This document shows, one piece after another, positions 39,247-49,700 of a DNA stretch of 64,000 nt. The notes below the pieces were generated by a model. That model was not told the DNA's origin. It saw only the letters and a list, made by a program, of their open reading frames with translations, and did no database searches. The DNA is taken from assembly GCF_022637555.1 (NCBI RefSeq), contig NZ_CP093342.1:3162001-3226000 (forward strand). Direction: 5' to 3'. The DNA is from Microbacterium sp. H1-D42. Its GTDB lineage: Bacteria; Actinomycetota; Actinomycetes; Actinomycetales; Microbacteriaceae. Both the position numbers and the translations under genes were made by a program. The first letter of the stretch is position 1. Each line of letters begins with the position of its first letter.

Positions 39247-40110
39247 TTAACCTTTCGAGCCACTGAAGGCGATGCCCTGGATGAACTGCCGCTGCAGCAC
39301 CAGGAAGACGATGATCATCGGGAGCGAGCTCAGCAGCGCTCCCGCCATGAGAAGTGCGTCATCTTTCAGACGCAGGTCGGTGAGCAGGCTCAGCCCGACG
39401 CTCAGCGGCATCGAGTTGACGTTGCCCGAGACGACGAGCGGCCACAGAAAGTCGTTCCACGACCACAGCGCGGTCAGCACCGTGAGCGCGATGATGCCCG
39501 GCTTGGCCAGCGGCATCATGATCTTCCAGAAGATCTGCCATTCGTTCGCGCCATCGAGCCTGGCGGCCTCTTCGAGCTCCATGGGCAGCGTCGCGAAGAA
39601 CTGCCTCAGCAAGAACGTGCCGAACACACTGAACAGGCCAGGCAGCGCCATGCCCGGAATCGTTCCGACGAGACCGAGCGCGCCGATGATCTCGTACTGC
39701 GGCAGCAGGAAGAGCTGCCCCGGCACCATCAGGACTGCGAGGAACCCGACGAAGACGACGTTCTTGCCCCTGAAGTGGAAGCGGGCGAAGCCGTAGCCGG
39801 CCATGGTGCAGAAGATGACCTGCCCCGCGGTGCGCATCGCGGTCAGCCAGATCGAGTTGCCCAGCAGCGTCCAGAATGGCAGCGTGTCGAAGACCTTCTC
39901 GTACGCGCGCAGCGTGAAGGGGTCGGGGATGATCTGCGGCGGCACTGCGGACGTGCCCGACAGCGTCTTGAACGAGGTCAGCGTCTGCCAGATGAACGGG
40001 AAGACCATCACAGCGCTGAGCACGATGAGGATGACGTAGACCCAGACGAGGGACTTCTTGCGGCGATCACGACCAGGCGTGGCCTGGGTGATCATCATGG
40101 TCTCACTCAT
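39247..40110 (-). CDS. Carbohydrate ABC transporter permease (MalG-type)
   Basis: A 287-residue permease with six membrane segments and EAA loop EEAARLDGANEWQIFWKIMMPL. ATG 40110 overlaps the previous gene by eight bases (ATGAGTGA). Part of the fourth importer, whose binding protein has a LacI-type operator upstream. Confidence 0.95.
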   Translation of the reverse strand: MSETMMITQATPGRDRRKKSLVWVYVILIVLSAVMVFPFIWQTLTSFKTLSGTSAVPPQIIPDPFTLRAYEKVFDTLPFWTLLGNSIWLTAMRTAGQVIFCTMAGYGFARFHFRGKNVVFVGFLAVLMVPGQLFLLPQYEIIGALGLVGTIPGMALPGLFSVFGTFLLRQFFATLPMELEEAARLDGANEWQIFWKIMMPLAKPGIIALTVLTALWSWNDFLWPLVVSGNVNSMPLSVGLSLLTDLRLKDDALLMAGALLSSLPMIIVFLVLQRQFIQGIAFSGSKG

Positions 40111-41032
40111 AGTGCACCCACTTGCGCTGGAGTCGGAACTGGATGGCGCTCAGGGCCAGGATGATGATCAGCAGCACGCAGGCGATGGCCGCGGCTGCGC
40201 CGAGATCGTTCTGCAGGAATCCTCGCGTGTAGAACAACGACACGAGGCTCTGCGACTGGGCGAGTGCCGGGTTGTTCTGACCGATCATCAGGTAGATGAG
40301 GTCGAAGACCTGCATCGAGGCGATGATGCTGAGCACGCTCAGCAGGAACGTCGTCGGCGAGAGCAGCGGCACGATCACGTTCGTGAACCGGCGCACGGGG
40401 CCTGCACCATCGAGCTCGGCCGCTTCGAGCAGCGTGTCTGGAACACCCTGCAGCCCGGCGGTGAAGATGATGATCTGGGTGCCGAGTCCCATCCAGATGC
40501 CGACGAAGGCGATCACGATGATGTTGACGACAGGCGTGGACAGCCAAGCGACCCCTGGAATGCCGAATACGGCGAGTGTCTGGTTGACGATGCCGTAGTC
40601 CACGTTCAGCAGGATCCGCCAGACGAGGGCGACCGCCACCGGCATGGTCACCACTGGCAGGAAGAACAGCACGCGCCACAGTCCGCGCAGCTTCAGCCCC
40701 TTGGTGTTGATGAGCACGGCGACCACCATCGCGATCGGCACACCGGCGAGGCAGATGGCGGCGTACATCAGCGTGTTGAACAGTGCCCGGTACATGTCGG
40801 GCTCAGAGAAGATCTCGACGAAGTTGGCGAAGCCGACGAACTCTTCACCGCCGAACGGTCCGACATCCTGGAATGCGAGGTACAGTCCGCGGAAGATCGG
40901 CCAGATGTAGAAGACGGCCAGCCCGAGCCCGGCGGGCCCGATGAACACAAGTGCCCACCAGGCCCGCCCACGGCTCGACTGCGAGGCTGGTCGCCGTGCG
41001 GCTTCGCGGCCGCGCAGTCGTGCCTTTGTCAT
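40103..41032 (-). CDS. Carbohydrate ABC transporter permease (MalF-type)
   Basis: A 309-residue permease, EAA loop EAAELDGAGPVRRFTNVIVPL, six membrane segments. ATG 41032 lies one base after the binding-protein stop, with AAGGAG four bases upstream. This is the only importer here with no hairpin between binding protein and permease. Confidence 0.95.
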   Translation of the reverse strand: MTKARLRGREAARRPASQSSRGRAWWALVFIGPAGLGLAVFYIWPIFRGLYLAFQDVGPFGGEEFVGFANFVEIFSEPDMYRALFNTLMYAAICLAGVPIAMVVAVLINTKGLKLRGLWRVLFFLPVVTMPVAVALVWRILLNVDYGIVNQTLAVFGIPGVAWLSTPVVNIIVIAFVGIWMGLGTQIIIFTAGLQGVPDTLLEAAELDGAGPVRRFTNVIVPLLSPTTFLLSVLSIIASMQVFDLIYLMIGQNNPALAQSQSLVSLFYTRGFLQNDLGAAAAIACVLLIIILALSAIQFRLQRKWVHYE

Positions 41033-41033
41033 G

Positions 41034-42305
41034 TCACTCCTTGGCGAGCAGGTCGTTCATCTCGCCGGCGAGCTTCTTCAGGCCCGCTTCGGTGTCGATC
41101 TTGCCGGTGTAGATGTCCTTGATCATGGTCTCCTCGACCGAGACCCAGGCAGCGGTGTTCTTCGAGGTCGGCAGCGGCACACCAGTGTCGGCTGCATCGA
41201 GGAACAGTTGAGCATCGATGGTCGGCAGTGCGTCGACCCATTCCTGCTGCGTGCCGTTGAACGCCGGGATCACCGTGGCGGTCTTGGCCTGGATCTCAGC
41301 GACGTCCTTGCTGCCCATGAAGGCTGCGAACTTCGTCGCCCACTCCGGGTTGTCGGACTGTGCGGATGCGGCGTTGGCGAGGCCGTGCACGACCGAGGTG
41401 TTCTCACCCGAGGGTCCGACGGGCAGGGGCGCGACGCCGATGACGTCCTTGATCGCCTCAGCGCTGCTGTACGTGCCGGCAGCCCAGGAACCATCCCAGA
41501 ACATGCCCATCTTGCCCGAGCTGAAGGTGTCGCCGGGCCACGTGTCGGTGATCTGCTGCAGGGTCTGCGAGCCGCCGTCGTTGATCAGGTCGACCCACAA
41601 CTGCACGCCCTCGGCGGCCTCGGGGGTGTCGTAGCCGGACTTCTTGCCGTCGGCAGAAATGATCTCGCCGCCGGCCTGAAGGATCGTGTTGTAGTAGGTC
41701 ATCTGACCGTAGGGAGCGGCGGCGGTGCCGTAGATGCCGTCGCCGAGGCCGCTGATCTTGTTGGCTGCGGTCGTGAAGTCGTCCCACGTCCATCCGGCCT
41801 TCGGGTAGTCGAGACCGGCCTGGTCGAACAGCGCCTTGTTGTAGTAGACACCGATTGTGTCCATGTCCTTGGGTGCGCCGTACATCTTGCCGTCGAAGGT
41901 GTACAGGTCGACCATCGACTTCGGGTAGTCGCTGGCCTTGACGCCGGCGTCGTCCAGGGGAAGCAGCTGGTCGTTGGATGCGTAGAGCTGGAAGTTCGGG
42001 CCGTTCACCCAGAAGACATCCGGGCCGTTGCCGGCCTTGAGCTGAGTCTGGAGCTTGGTCCAGTAGTCAGCGGACGGGACGACCGTGATCTCGACGGTGA
42101 CGTCGTCGTTCTGCTTCTCGAACAGGTCGGCCGCCTCGCGCAGCGCGGGCTCCTGGTTCTGGTCCCAGATCGTGTAGTTGAGCGTGACGGGTCCGTCGCT
42201 GGCCTCGCCGCCGCCGGATGCCGAGGAGCAGCCGGTCAGCGCGAGAGCGGCGACCGTGAACACCCCCAGGGTTCCCATGCCGTATCGGATAGCACGTGAC
42301 TGCAT
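41034..42305 (-). CDS. ABC transporter sugar-binding lipoprotein
   Basis: A 423-residue family-1 binding protein with a signal ending in the lipobox ALTGC (Cys26). Start ATG 42305 has GAAAGGA six bases upstream; the in-frame ATG at 42326 lacks a site. Upstream are a LacI-type operator (42385) and a one-mismatch copy of the ACATC-GATGT palindrome (42413), so it may respond to two regulators. It is first in an operon with two permeases and an oxidoreductase. Confidence 0.95.
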   Translation of the reverse strand: MQSRAIRYGMGTLGVFTVAALALTGCSSASGGGEASDGPVTLNYTIWDQNQEPALREAADLFEKQNDDVTVEITVVPSADYWTKLQTQLKAGNGPDVFWVNGPNFQLYASNDQLLPLDDAGVKASDYPKSMVDLYTFDGKMYGAPKDMDTIGVYYNKALFDQAGLDYPKAGWTWDDFTTAANKISGLGDGIYGTAAAPYGQMTYYNTILQAGGEIISADGKKSGYDTPEAAEGVQLWVDLINDGGSQTLQQITDTWPGDTFSSGKMGMFWDGSWAAGTYSSAEAIKDVIGVAPLPVGPSGENTSVVHGLANAASAQSDNPEWATKFAAFMGSKDVAEIQAKTATVIPAFNGTQQEWVDALPTIDAQLFLDAADTGVPLPTSKNTAAWVSVEETMIKDIYTGKIDTEAGLKKLAGEMNDLLAKE

Positions 42306-42384
42306 TTCGTTTCCTTTCCACCGCAACTTCGCGGCAGCACTTTCTTTCCACTGTGAAATCGGACGGGTGCGGGGCAGGGACCCT

Positions 42385-42423
42385 GCTTAACCGATTATGC
42401 AGACTCTAACAAACATCCGATGG
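42385..42423 (-). promoter_or_regulatory. LacI-type operator (site 2) with adjacent ACATCCGATGG element
   Basis: GCTTAACCGATTATGC at 42385-42400, containing a minus-strand CATAAT -10-like box, followed by ACATCCGATGG at 42413-42423, one mismatch from the palindromes at 7158 and 10558. Lies 80-118 bases upstream of the binding-protein start. Confidence 0.65.
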
Positions 42424-42440
42424 CTGAGCAACGCGGGATG

Positions 42441-43454
42441 TCAGCGCGACGATCCGCGGACGAACAGAGTCGGTTCCAGCTCGAGAAGCCGGTCCACAGG
42501 CGTGTTCTCGTCTCTGGCCCGCTCGAGGACGAAAGCCACGATCTTCTCCCGCATGTCGCGCGCGCCCACTGAGCTGATGTCGGCCTGCTCTGCCTGCCGC
42601 GAGTCGCCGATGCCAATGACCGCGACGTCTTCCGGGACGCGCAGTCCCAGTTCGCGCGCCGTCTGCACCGCAGCGAACGCCACGAAGTCGGCCTCGGCGA
42701 AGATGGCCGCGGGGCGATCAGGGCGGTCCAGCAGCACGCGCGCCGCGCGATACGGATCAAGAAGATCGCGTTCATACTCGACGACGTACCCCTCGGGCAC
42801 CTCGTGACCCGCCTCGCGCATCGATTCCAGATACACCTGACGCCGCAGACTGCCCTCGGGCTGCCCCGACTCGGGGATGGATGTGAGACAGCCGACGCTC
42901 GAGGTGCGCTCAAGCAGGTGGCGCATCGCGATCTGCGAGGCACCACGCTCATCGAAGCGCACGACATCGAATCCGTCCGGATCCAGAACCGACGAGTACA
43001 CCGCGACCTTGCGCGCCAGCGGCCCGAGCTCATCGCGCCACTCCGTGTTGTCCGTCGCCCCGACGGCCACCACGAAGGCAGCGTCGAACTCGCTGCGCGC
43101 GAGTGCCGTTCCGAAGTCCGAGTCCATCGCGATCAACGTCGTCCAGCCCTGCGCAGGGGTCCGCTCGCTGAACGCCTCGGCGATGCTCAGCGTCCACGGG
43201 TCGTCCAGCATGTGCAGCACGAGCTGGATCACGCCGGTCCGGCCTGTGCGCACCGAGCGCGCCATCCTGTTCAGCCGGTACTGCAGGTCGGCGGCGGCGT
43301 CCCGCACTCGCTGCGCCGTCTCATCTGAATAGCGGGCGCCCTCGCCATCCGTGCCGGAAAGCACATACGAAGCCGTCGCGATCGAGACACCGGCGCGCTC
43401 TGCGACGTCGCGCAGAGTCACGCGCGTCGCGCGTTTCGTCCCTTGAATGGCCAT
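42441..43454 (-). CDS. LacI-family transcriptional regulator
   Basis: A 337-residue repressor. The N-terminal helix-turn-helix with hinge reads VTLRDVAERAGVSIATASYV, followed by a periplasmic-binding-like sensor domain. Start ATG 43454 gives MAIQGTKR; the open frame further up overlaps the GH2 gene and is shadow. It lies 43 bases after the GH2 stop in the same direction and directly before the fourth importer. It is the best candidate to bind the four-locus GCTTAANCGNTTATGC operator, since LacI proteins favour CG-centred palindromes. Confidence 0.94.
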   Translation of the reverse strand: MAIQGTKRATRVTLRDVAERAGVSIATASYVLSGTDGEGARYSDETAQRVRDAAADLQYRLNRMARSVRTGRTGVIQLVLHMLDDPWTLSIAEAFSERTPAQGWTTLIAMDSDFGTALARSEFDAAFVVAVGATDNTEWRDELGPLARKVAVYSSVLDPDGFDVVRFDERGASQIAMRHLLERTSSVGCLTSIPESGQPEGSLRRQVYLESMREAGHEVPEGYVVEYERDLLDPYRAARVLLDRPDRPAAIFAEADFVAFAAVQTARELGLRVPEDVAVIGIGDSRQAEQADISSVGARDMREKIVAFVLERARDENTPVDRLLELEPTLFVRGSSR

Positions 43455-43497
43455 CAGATCAGAGCATAGCCGTGCCCGCGCGCCGGACTGCGCGATA

Positions 43498-46400
43498 TCA
43501 CGACGCCGACCGGACGCGCACGACGATCGATCTCGCTTCACTGCGCAGCATGTCATCCGGCCATACGTCGGGTCCGCACGACCGCGAGCCGATCCCGTTC
43601 TGGGCGGCGTCGAGATAGAGATGTGATGCGGTGGGCGCAGGCAGCTCGTGCGGATGCCGGGCATCGGCCAGCTGCTGGGCGGTGTGCCTGGTCAGTGTGA
43701 ACCCCGGGCGGCGACCACGCGGATCCGCGAACGCGTCGATGTGCACGCGCGGTGATCCACTTTCAGCCAGTGACAGACTGCGCAGGTGCGAACGGTGCCC
43801 ACTCTCCTGCGGGCGCGCGTACGCAGTGCTCAGGTCGTCGATTCCGGCCGTGAACCGCCCGACGCGGGCGGCATGGTCGATGTCGGGGTAGGACTCCCCC
43901 GGCCCGGTGCCGAACCATTCGGCACCGTTAACGTCCATCGGCAGGTCGATGCGGATGCCGAGTCGCGGCCAGATGTAGGGCCAGTCCATGGTCGGCGCGA
44001 AGTCGAACCGCGCCCAGAGATCGCCGTCGTGCAGCTGCCAGGTCTCGGTGAGGGTCACGGCGTGACGCGAGTTCGGCGGCGACCACCGACTGCGGGTCTG
44101 CAGCCCGTTCTCGAACACCTCCACTGACTCGACCCGACCCGCGAGCAGATGCAGGTAGTCCTGCTCCCAGTAGCTCGCGTGCGACGGTTCGGTGGACAGG
44201 TGCGGCTGCTCGACGGGACGCGTGGGATCGTGCTTGGTCGAATCGTCGTTGCCGACGCCCCGATCGTTGTCGGTGGGCGCGCGGAACAGCTCGCAACGCA
44301 CAGCCCCCGCGGCCAGCCCGGCGAGCGAGGTGAGTCGCCCGCCGACGAAGGTGGCCGGGCCGAGAGTCGTCGCGTGGTCGGCGGATGCCGGGGTGAGCGT
44401 GCGCGGGACGGAAGGGCCACCCTGCAGGGCGAGCCCCGCCCCGCCAGATCGGGTGAGGTCGAATTGGGCGGATGCCACGATGTGACCGACCGGTGCCCAC
44501 GGCAGCGCGACGGCGTGCTGCGCTTCGATCGTCACCCAGGTCTCACCATGACCGGACGCGCCGGGGACGGGCATCCGAATCTCGCGGTGCTCGCCCGGTG
44601 CGAGCGGCGAAGTCGATTCGAGCACCACCGGCTCGCCGACGCGCACGCCGTCGACTTCGACGCGGCCGACGAATCGCAGCGGCGCGACTGCGACGCCGGC
44701 GTGGCCGCGCACGCCGACGCGCAGCTGGCCGTCCTCGACCACATGCGACCCGAACTCGACTGGCGCGATGACCGCGGCGAGTTCGAGCAGTCCTGGGCTC
44801 GCGGTGTCGTCAGAGAAGACGAGTCCGTCCATCACAAAGCTGCCGTCGTGCACCTTCTCGCCGAAGTCGCCGCCGTAGGCGAAGAACTCCTCGCCGTCGG
44901 CGGTGGTGTGGCGGATGCCATGGTCACGCCATTCCCAGACGAAGCCGCCATGGAAGCGGGGGTAGACGCGCGATCCGTCAGCGTTTCTGGCGTTCGCCAG
45001 CGCCTGATAGCGGGCGAGCCCACCCGGTCCGTTGCCCATGGCGTGGGCGTACTCCGCCATCAGGAAGGGGAGCGTGCGCACGCGCGCCGACTCGGCGAAG
45101 TCGGCTTCGTACACGGCGGAGGCGTCGTCGCCGCAGATGCTCTCGACGTCGGCGACTGAGGGGTAGAGACGTGAGTACACGTCGGTGTAGCGCGCCTGGC
45201 GATCGCCCTCGTAGTGCACGGGGCGCTCAGGGTCGCGAGAGCGCACCCAGTTGGCTGCTGCTGCCAGGTTGTGCCCGGTGTGCGACTCGTTGCCGAGCGA
45301 CCACATGATCACACTCGGGTGGTTCTTGTCACGCTCGACCGTGCGACGCATCCGGTCGATGATCGGCTCGCGCCAGGCGGGATCGTCGCTGGGGTTCTGC
45401 GACCACTCGACCGGCTCCGCCTTGGCGAAGGCGTGGGTCTCGTAGTCGTTCTCGACCATGACCCAGAATCCGATCTCGTCGATCAGATCGAGTACCCGAG
45501 GGTGCGGCGGGTAGTGCGCGGTGCGGATCGCATTGATGTTGTGCCGCTTCATCATGTGCAGGTCTTCGCGAACCCAGTCCTCATCGAACATGCGCCCGCG
45601 ATCGGGGTGCGTCTCGTGCCGGTTCACGCCGTTGAAGATCACCTGCGTGCCGTTGACGCGGATCTCGCCGTCGACGACTTGCACCGTGCGGAAGCCCAGC
45701 CGCAGCGAGATCGTCTCGCTCGCGCTGGCGACGGTGGCGTCGTACAGCCTCGGCGACTCGGCCGACCACGGCGCGACCGCGTCGATCCGAACCGGTCGCA
45801 CGTCAGCGGGGGTTGCCCAGGTGACGTCGATCGCGAGCTCGGGGAGGTGAAGCCGGATCGGGAAAGCGACAGCATCCGCCACCACCTCCGGCAGCACCTC
45901 ACCGCCACCGGTGTCGAAGTCGAACGCCGTCCGCAGCCAGACGTCCTCGATGCCACCCACCGGGCGCGCCTGCACACTCACATCGCGGAAGATGCCAGGC
46001 AGATACCACTGATCCTGGTCCTCGACGTACGTCTGCGCCGACCACTTGTGCACGCGCACGGCGATGGTGTTCGCCCCCGGCCGCAGCTCTGAGGTGACAT
46101 CGAACTCCTGAGCGAGGCGCGAGCCCGTGCCCACGCCGACCTGCTGCCCGTTCAGCCAGACCCGGTACAGCGATTCGACCCCGTCGAAGCGCAGCACGAC
46201 CGCCTCGAAGCGCTCCGCATCGAGCCACTCCGCCGGCACCTCGAAGACGCGCCGGTGATCGCCCGTCGGGTTCTCATCGGGGACATTGGGCGGGTCGAGC
46301 GGGATGCTGAGCTTGGCGTTCGTGTACTCGGGCCACCCGAAGGCGCCGTCTTGGCCGAGCACCCAGTGCGAAGGCAGTTCGATGTCGCCCCAGCCGGAAT

Positions 46401-46614
46401 CATCGAAGTCCTCAGCGGCGAACGCTTCGGGAGCTTCACCGGCGGGCAGAATCCCTGCCGCGCCGAGGGATCCCGGAACACCAGGCAGAAGCCGGAAGCG
46501 CCAGGCCCCGTCCAGCGACAGTGCCGGCGCATCGCTGTGCAGCCAGGATCGCGCGGTCCGACGCGCCCCCTCGCCCGAACTGACAGCTGTGATGTACGCG
46601 GGAGAGTGGGACAT
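43498..46614 (-). CDS. LacZ-type beta-galactosidase, GH2 (paralogue)
   Basis: A 1038-residue cytoplasmic GH2 enzyme, closely similar along its length to the 28888-32040 protein. Acid/base Glu in [12 protein letters not shown] (about 442), nucleophile Glu in [15 protein letters not shown] (about 519). Start ATG 46614 has AAGGAGG four bases upstream. Its promoter (TTGACC/GATAAT) carries a LacI-type operator over the -10, whereas the paralogue is coupled to a ROK gene, so the duplicates are wired to different regulators. Confidence 0.93.
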   Translation of the reverse strand: MSHSPAYITAVSSGEGARRTARSWLHSDAPALSLDGAWRFRLLPGVPGSLGAAGILPAGEAPEAFAAEDFDDSGWGDIELPSHWVLGQDGAFGWPEYTNAKLSIPLDPPNVPDENPTGDHRRVFEVPAEWLDAERFEAVVLRFDGVESLYRVWLNGQQVGVGTGSRLAQEFDVTSELRPGANTIAVRVHKWSAQTYVEDQDQWYLPGIFRDVSVQARPVGGIEDVWLRTAFDFDTGGGEVLPEVVADAVAFPIRLHLPELAIDVTWATPADVRPVRIDAVAPWSAESPRLYDATVASASETISLRLGFRTVQVVDGEIRVNGTQVIFNGVNRHETHPDRGRMFDEDWVREDLHMMKRHNINAIRTAHYPPHPRVLDLIDEIGFWVMVENDYETHAFAKAEPVEWSQNPSDDPAWREPIIDRMRRTVERDKNHPSVIMWSLGNESHTGHNLAAAANWVRSRDPERPVHYEGDRQARYTDVYSRLYPSVADVESICGDDASAVYEADFAESARVRTLPFLMAEYAHAMGNGPGGLARYQALANARNADGSRVYPRFHGGFVWEWRDHGIRHTTADGEEFFAYGGDFGEKVHDGSFVMDGLVFSDDTASPGLLELAAVIAPVEFGSHVVEDGQLRVGVRGHAGVAVAPLRFVGRVEVDGVRVGEPVVLESTSPLAPGEHREIRMPVPGASGHGETWVTIEAQHAVALPWAPVGHIVASAQFDLTRSGGAGLALQGGPSVPRTLTPASADHATTLGPATFVGGRLTSLAGLAAGAVRCELFRAPTDNDRGVGNDDSTKHDPTRPVEQPHLSTEPSHASYWEQDYLHLLAGRVESVEVFENGLQTRSRWSPPNSRHAVTLTETWQLHDGDLWARFDFAPTMDWPYIWPRLGIRIDLPMDVNGAEWFGTGPGESYPDIDHAARVGRFTAGIDDLSTAYARPQESGHRSHLRSLSLAESGSPRVHIDAFADPRGRRPGFTLTRHTAQQLADARHPHELPAPTASHLYLDAAQNGIGSRSCGPDVWPDDMLRSEARSIVVRVRSAS

Positions 46615-46672
46615 CTGGCCTCCTTGGCCCTCGGTGTGCGGAATGCTCTTGCGGGTGCAGAGGCGACTCGAT

Positions 46673-46710
46673 GCTTAAACGATTATCCCGTAGGTTCGCG
46701 CCGTGGTCAA
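46673..46710 (-). promoter_or_regulatory. Promoter with LacI-type operator, site 3
   Basis: TTGACC (46710-46705) and GATAAT (46687-46682) with a 17-base spacer on the minus strand. The operator GCTTAAACGATTATCC (46673-46688) covers the -10 box, a classic repression arrangement. Confidence 0.75.
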
Positions 46711-46739
46711 AGACAGCGCACGGCCCCCAGCACGCCACA

Positions 46740-46775
46740 GCGCCCGGCGCCGCTCAGAGGAGCGACACCGGGCGC
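46740..46775 (-). terminator. Hairpin after second giant GH29-like gene
   Basis: Stem of 8 bp (GCGCCCGG/CCGGGCGC), a 3x3 internal mismatch, 5 bp (CGCTC/GAGCG) and an AGAG loop, 21 bases after the stop codon. Confidence 0.6.
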
Positions 46776-46796
46776 GGCGTTCGTACCGAGGTGCGC

Positions 46797-49700
46797 CTAC
46801 GGAGCCCCCACCGTGACGATGGCCACGGCCTTCACCAATGCGCCGGCGACCGTTCCCTCCACGCGGAACCAGCCCGGCTGCGAGACGCTGTCAGCTGACA
46901 CCGGCTCCCAGTCGACCGTCGCAGGCTCGACAGTGCCGTCGGAGTACACGGCACCCACCTGGGCGGGCAGAGTCGGCAGCTGCCCGACGACTGTGCTTGC
47001 GCTCACTGCGGAGAAGCCGACGACGCCCCGGTCGACCTGCGGTCCGTACACCTGGAACTCGGCAAGCCCGGTCTCGCCGCCCATCGACACGTTGTCGATG
47101 GTCTTGTTCGGGTCGATCGTGAACTTCAGCCAAGAGGTCGTGATCGGCTCGTCGAAGGCGATGATGTTGTCCGGCTGCCCGTCCCACTTGATCCCGGTGA
47201 CCATCTTGCTGCCACCGTCCCACTCCAGGAGCCCCTCGCCGATCTCGTTGACGGGGTGACCGCGATCGATCAGATTGACCCGATCGACCTGGATGCTGCT
47301 GGGGAAGGTCAGCGTGATGGACGGCGTCGCGTCAGCCTGCTTCGAAGCCCACGAGGTCGACTTGTCGTCATCCGTGGCCTTCGGGCCGAGGTAACGGGAG
47401 TCCTGATCGTTGCCGTTCGGATTGCCGTTGCGGTCTCGCACCGACGAAACCGTGACCTGAGCGAGGCCGGCGAGATTGTCACCGGTGGCCGTGATCTTCG
47501 CCGGCGCGGACTGCACCTCGACTCCATCCAGGGTCGCGACGACCTGCACCGTGGCTTCGAAGGAATCGGTGATCGGCTCCTTCAGCACGATCACGCTGCT
47601 CCCCGGGACCACCTGCAGCCGATCGTCGCTGAACCGATACTCGACGTCGGCGCCTGCCAGGTTCGCCTTGTCGCCGGTGTTCAGCACGCCGTCGACAGTT
47701 GACACGATCGGCGCGCCCGCACGAATCGTGTCAACGCTGAGTTTCAGATCGACCGAGGTCAGGAAGGTCGCCAACGAGATGCGGCCGTCCTTGTCGACGT
47801 CCACGTACAGGTATTCACTGGCGTGATACCCGGCCCGAGTGGCGTTCACCGTGATCTTCGCCCTGCCTGGCGCGACCGCCGTGATGACGCCGTTCGCGTC
47901 CACAGTCGCCACCTGCGTGGCTGCGCTGGTGTAGGCGAGGTTCTTCTTGCCGAGCTCGATCGCCTCGTCGAGGAACGACGCGCCCTTCACCTGGATCGCC
48001 GCGGTCTTGCCGTTGTCCGCCACCTTGGCGTCAAGCGTGATGCTCGCAAGCGCCGTCAGGTCGCGCAGGGAGTGCACCTGCACTTCCAATACGTCGATCG
48101 GGTTGCCGTTCTGGCCGCCCTCGGGGAACGACACCCGCACGTAGCGCGCCTGCACGCTCTTGTGGGCAGGGTCGACCGGGTAGTTGTAGTACAGCCCGTC
48201 CTGTTCCCAGCCGTAGAGGGTCGTGTCGTTCTTCGGCACGGCCTTGGTGTTGCGCGACGTCGGCAGCCCGCCGCCGGAGAGCTCCGTGGTCTCGGTTCCC
48301 GTCGTCCACGTCTGACCGTCCTTGCTGTACTCGATCTTCACCTTCTGAGGCGCATTGAAGTACGTGACGTTGTCGGCGTTCGGCATCCGGTGGTTGAAGA
48401 ACACGTTCACCCTGGTGAGATCCTGCAGCGACTTCAGGTCGTAGGTCAGGCTGCCGGATTCTCCGGCCGGCACGACCCACTTCGATGCATTGCCGCCGGT
48501 CTTGTCATTGATCACGCCGTCCGACAGTCGCTTGGCATTCGCCGCATCCGCCGACACCTCGGGCGTGATCCCTGCTGCGGCATTGCTGTCCGGGATGACC
48601 GAGACGAAGTTGCGCGTTGAGGTGTGCTTCTTGCCGTTGACGGTGATGTCAGCCCAGTAGGCGTACATCGTCGACTTCTCTACGCTGCCATCGACAGTCA
48701 GCACACCATCGGCGACGGTGAACGGAACCTTGTCGGCCGACACCTCGTCGATGACGATCTTGCCCGTCGGGTTGTCCCGGCGACCATCGACCGTCGCGTA
48801 GTGGTACGTGACGTCCTCGGCGCGTGGGATGTCGATCTGACCGCCCTTCTCGGTGTAGCCGTTGAAGTCGACGGGAACCTGCTGCCGAGCCTGGAGCTCC
48901 TTCCAGAACTGCGCACCACCCGTGCTCATCTCGACGCCGACCAGCGGCAGATCAGGCGCGATGACGCCGTCGCTGACGACGACCGGATACGTGTCGGTCT
49001 TCACCTGCGCTTTGTTCACACCATCCTTGTACGTCGAGGTGACGGTGATTGTGGCGGTGCCGTCCTTCTTGCCCCGCACCTCGCCCTTGGCGTTCACCGA
49101 CGCGATGGACGGGTTGTCGCTGCGGAACTGCACCTTCGCCGGAGCCAAGACGTTGGTGTAGTCATTCAGATAGCTCTCGGCCCGCAGATCGAGGATGTTC
49201 GCCTTCTTCTGCGTGCTGAAGGTCTTCACCCCGGTCAGCGCGTAATTGCGTTCCTTGCTCTTGGTCGTGACCTTGATCACCGTGTCGATCGGGTCGGTTT
49301 TCACCTTCGACGTGTCGATGTCGACGTAGTACTTGCCGTCGACCTTCTTCGTCGTGAATCGCAGCGACTTGCCTTCATTGAGCCACTCCACCTGCTCCAC
49401 GTCGTGGGTGAAGGGACCGATCTCGTCCATCGAGTCCTGGCCTGCGAAGCCGGCCTTGGCGGTGCCGTGGATCTGGTTCTTGACCATGTGCAGGTACACG
49501 AACTGATCCCGTGACATGGCGTAGCCCCACTCAGGGCCCTGTCCGAACGCGATCGCCTTCTGCGGGTCCTCGAACCAGCCGGGCTTGAGGTCGTAGTCCA
49601 AGGTGTAGGGCGTCGTGCCGTACAGCGATTCGCGCAGATCGGGGCCGTCGGAGTTGTCCATCCAGCCCACGATCGACTTGCGCATGTCGGACAGCTGCTG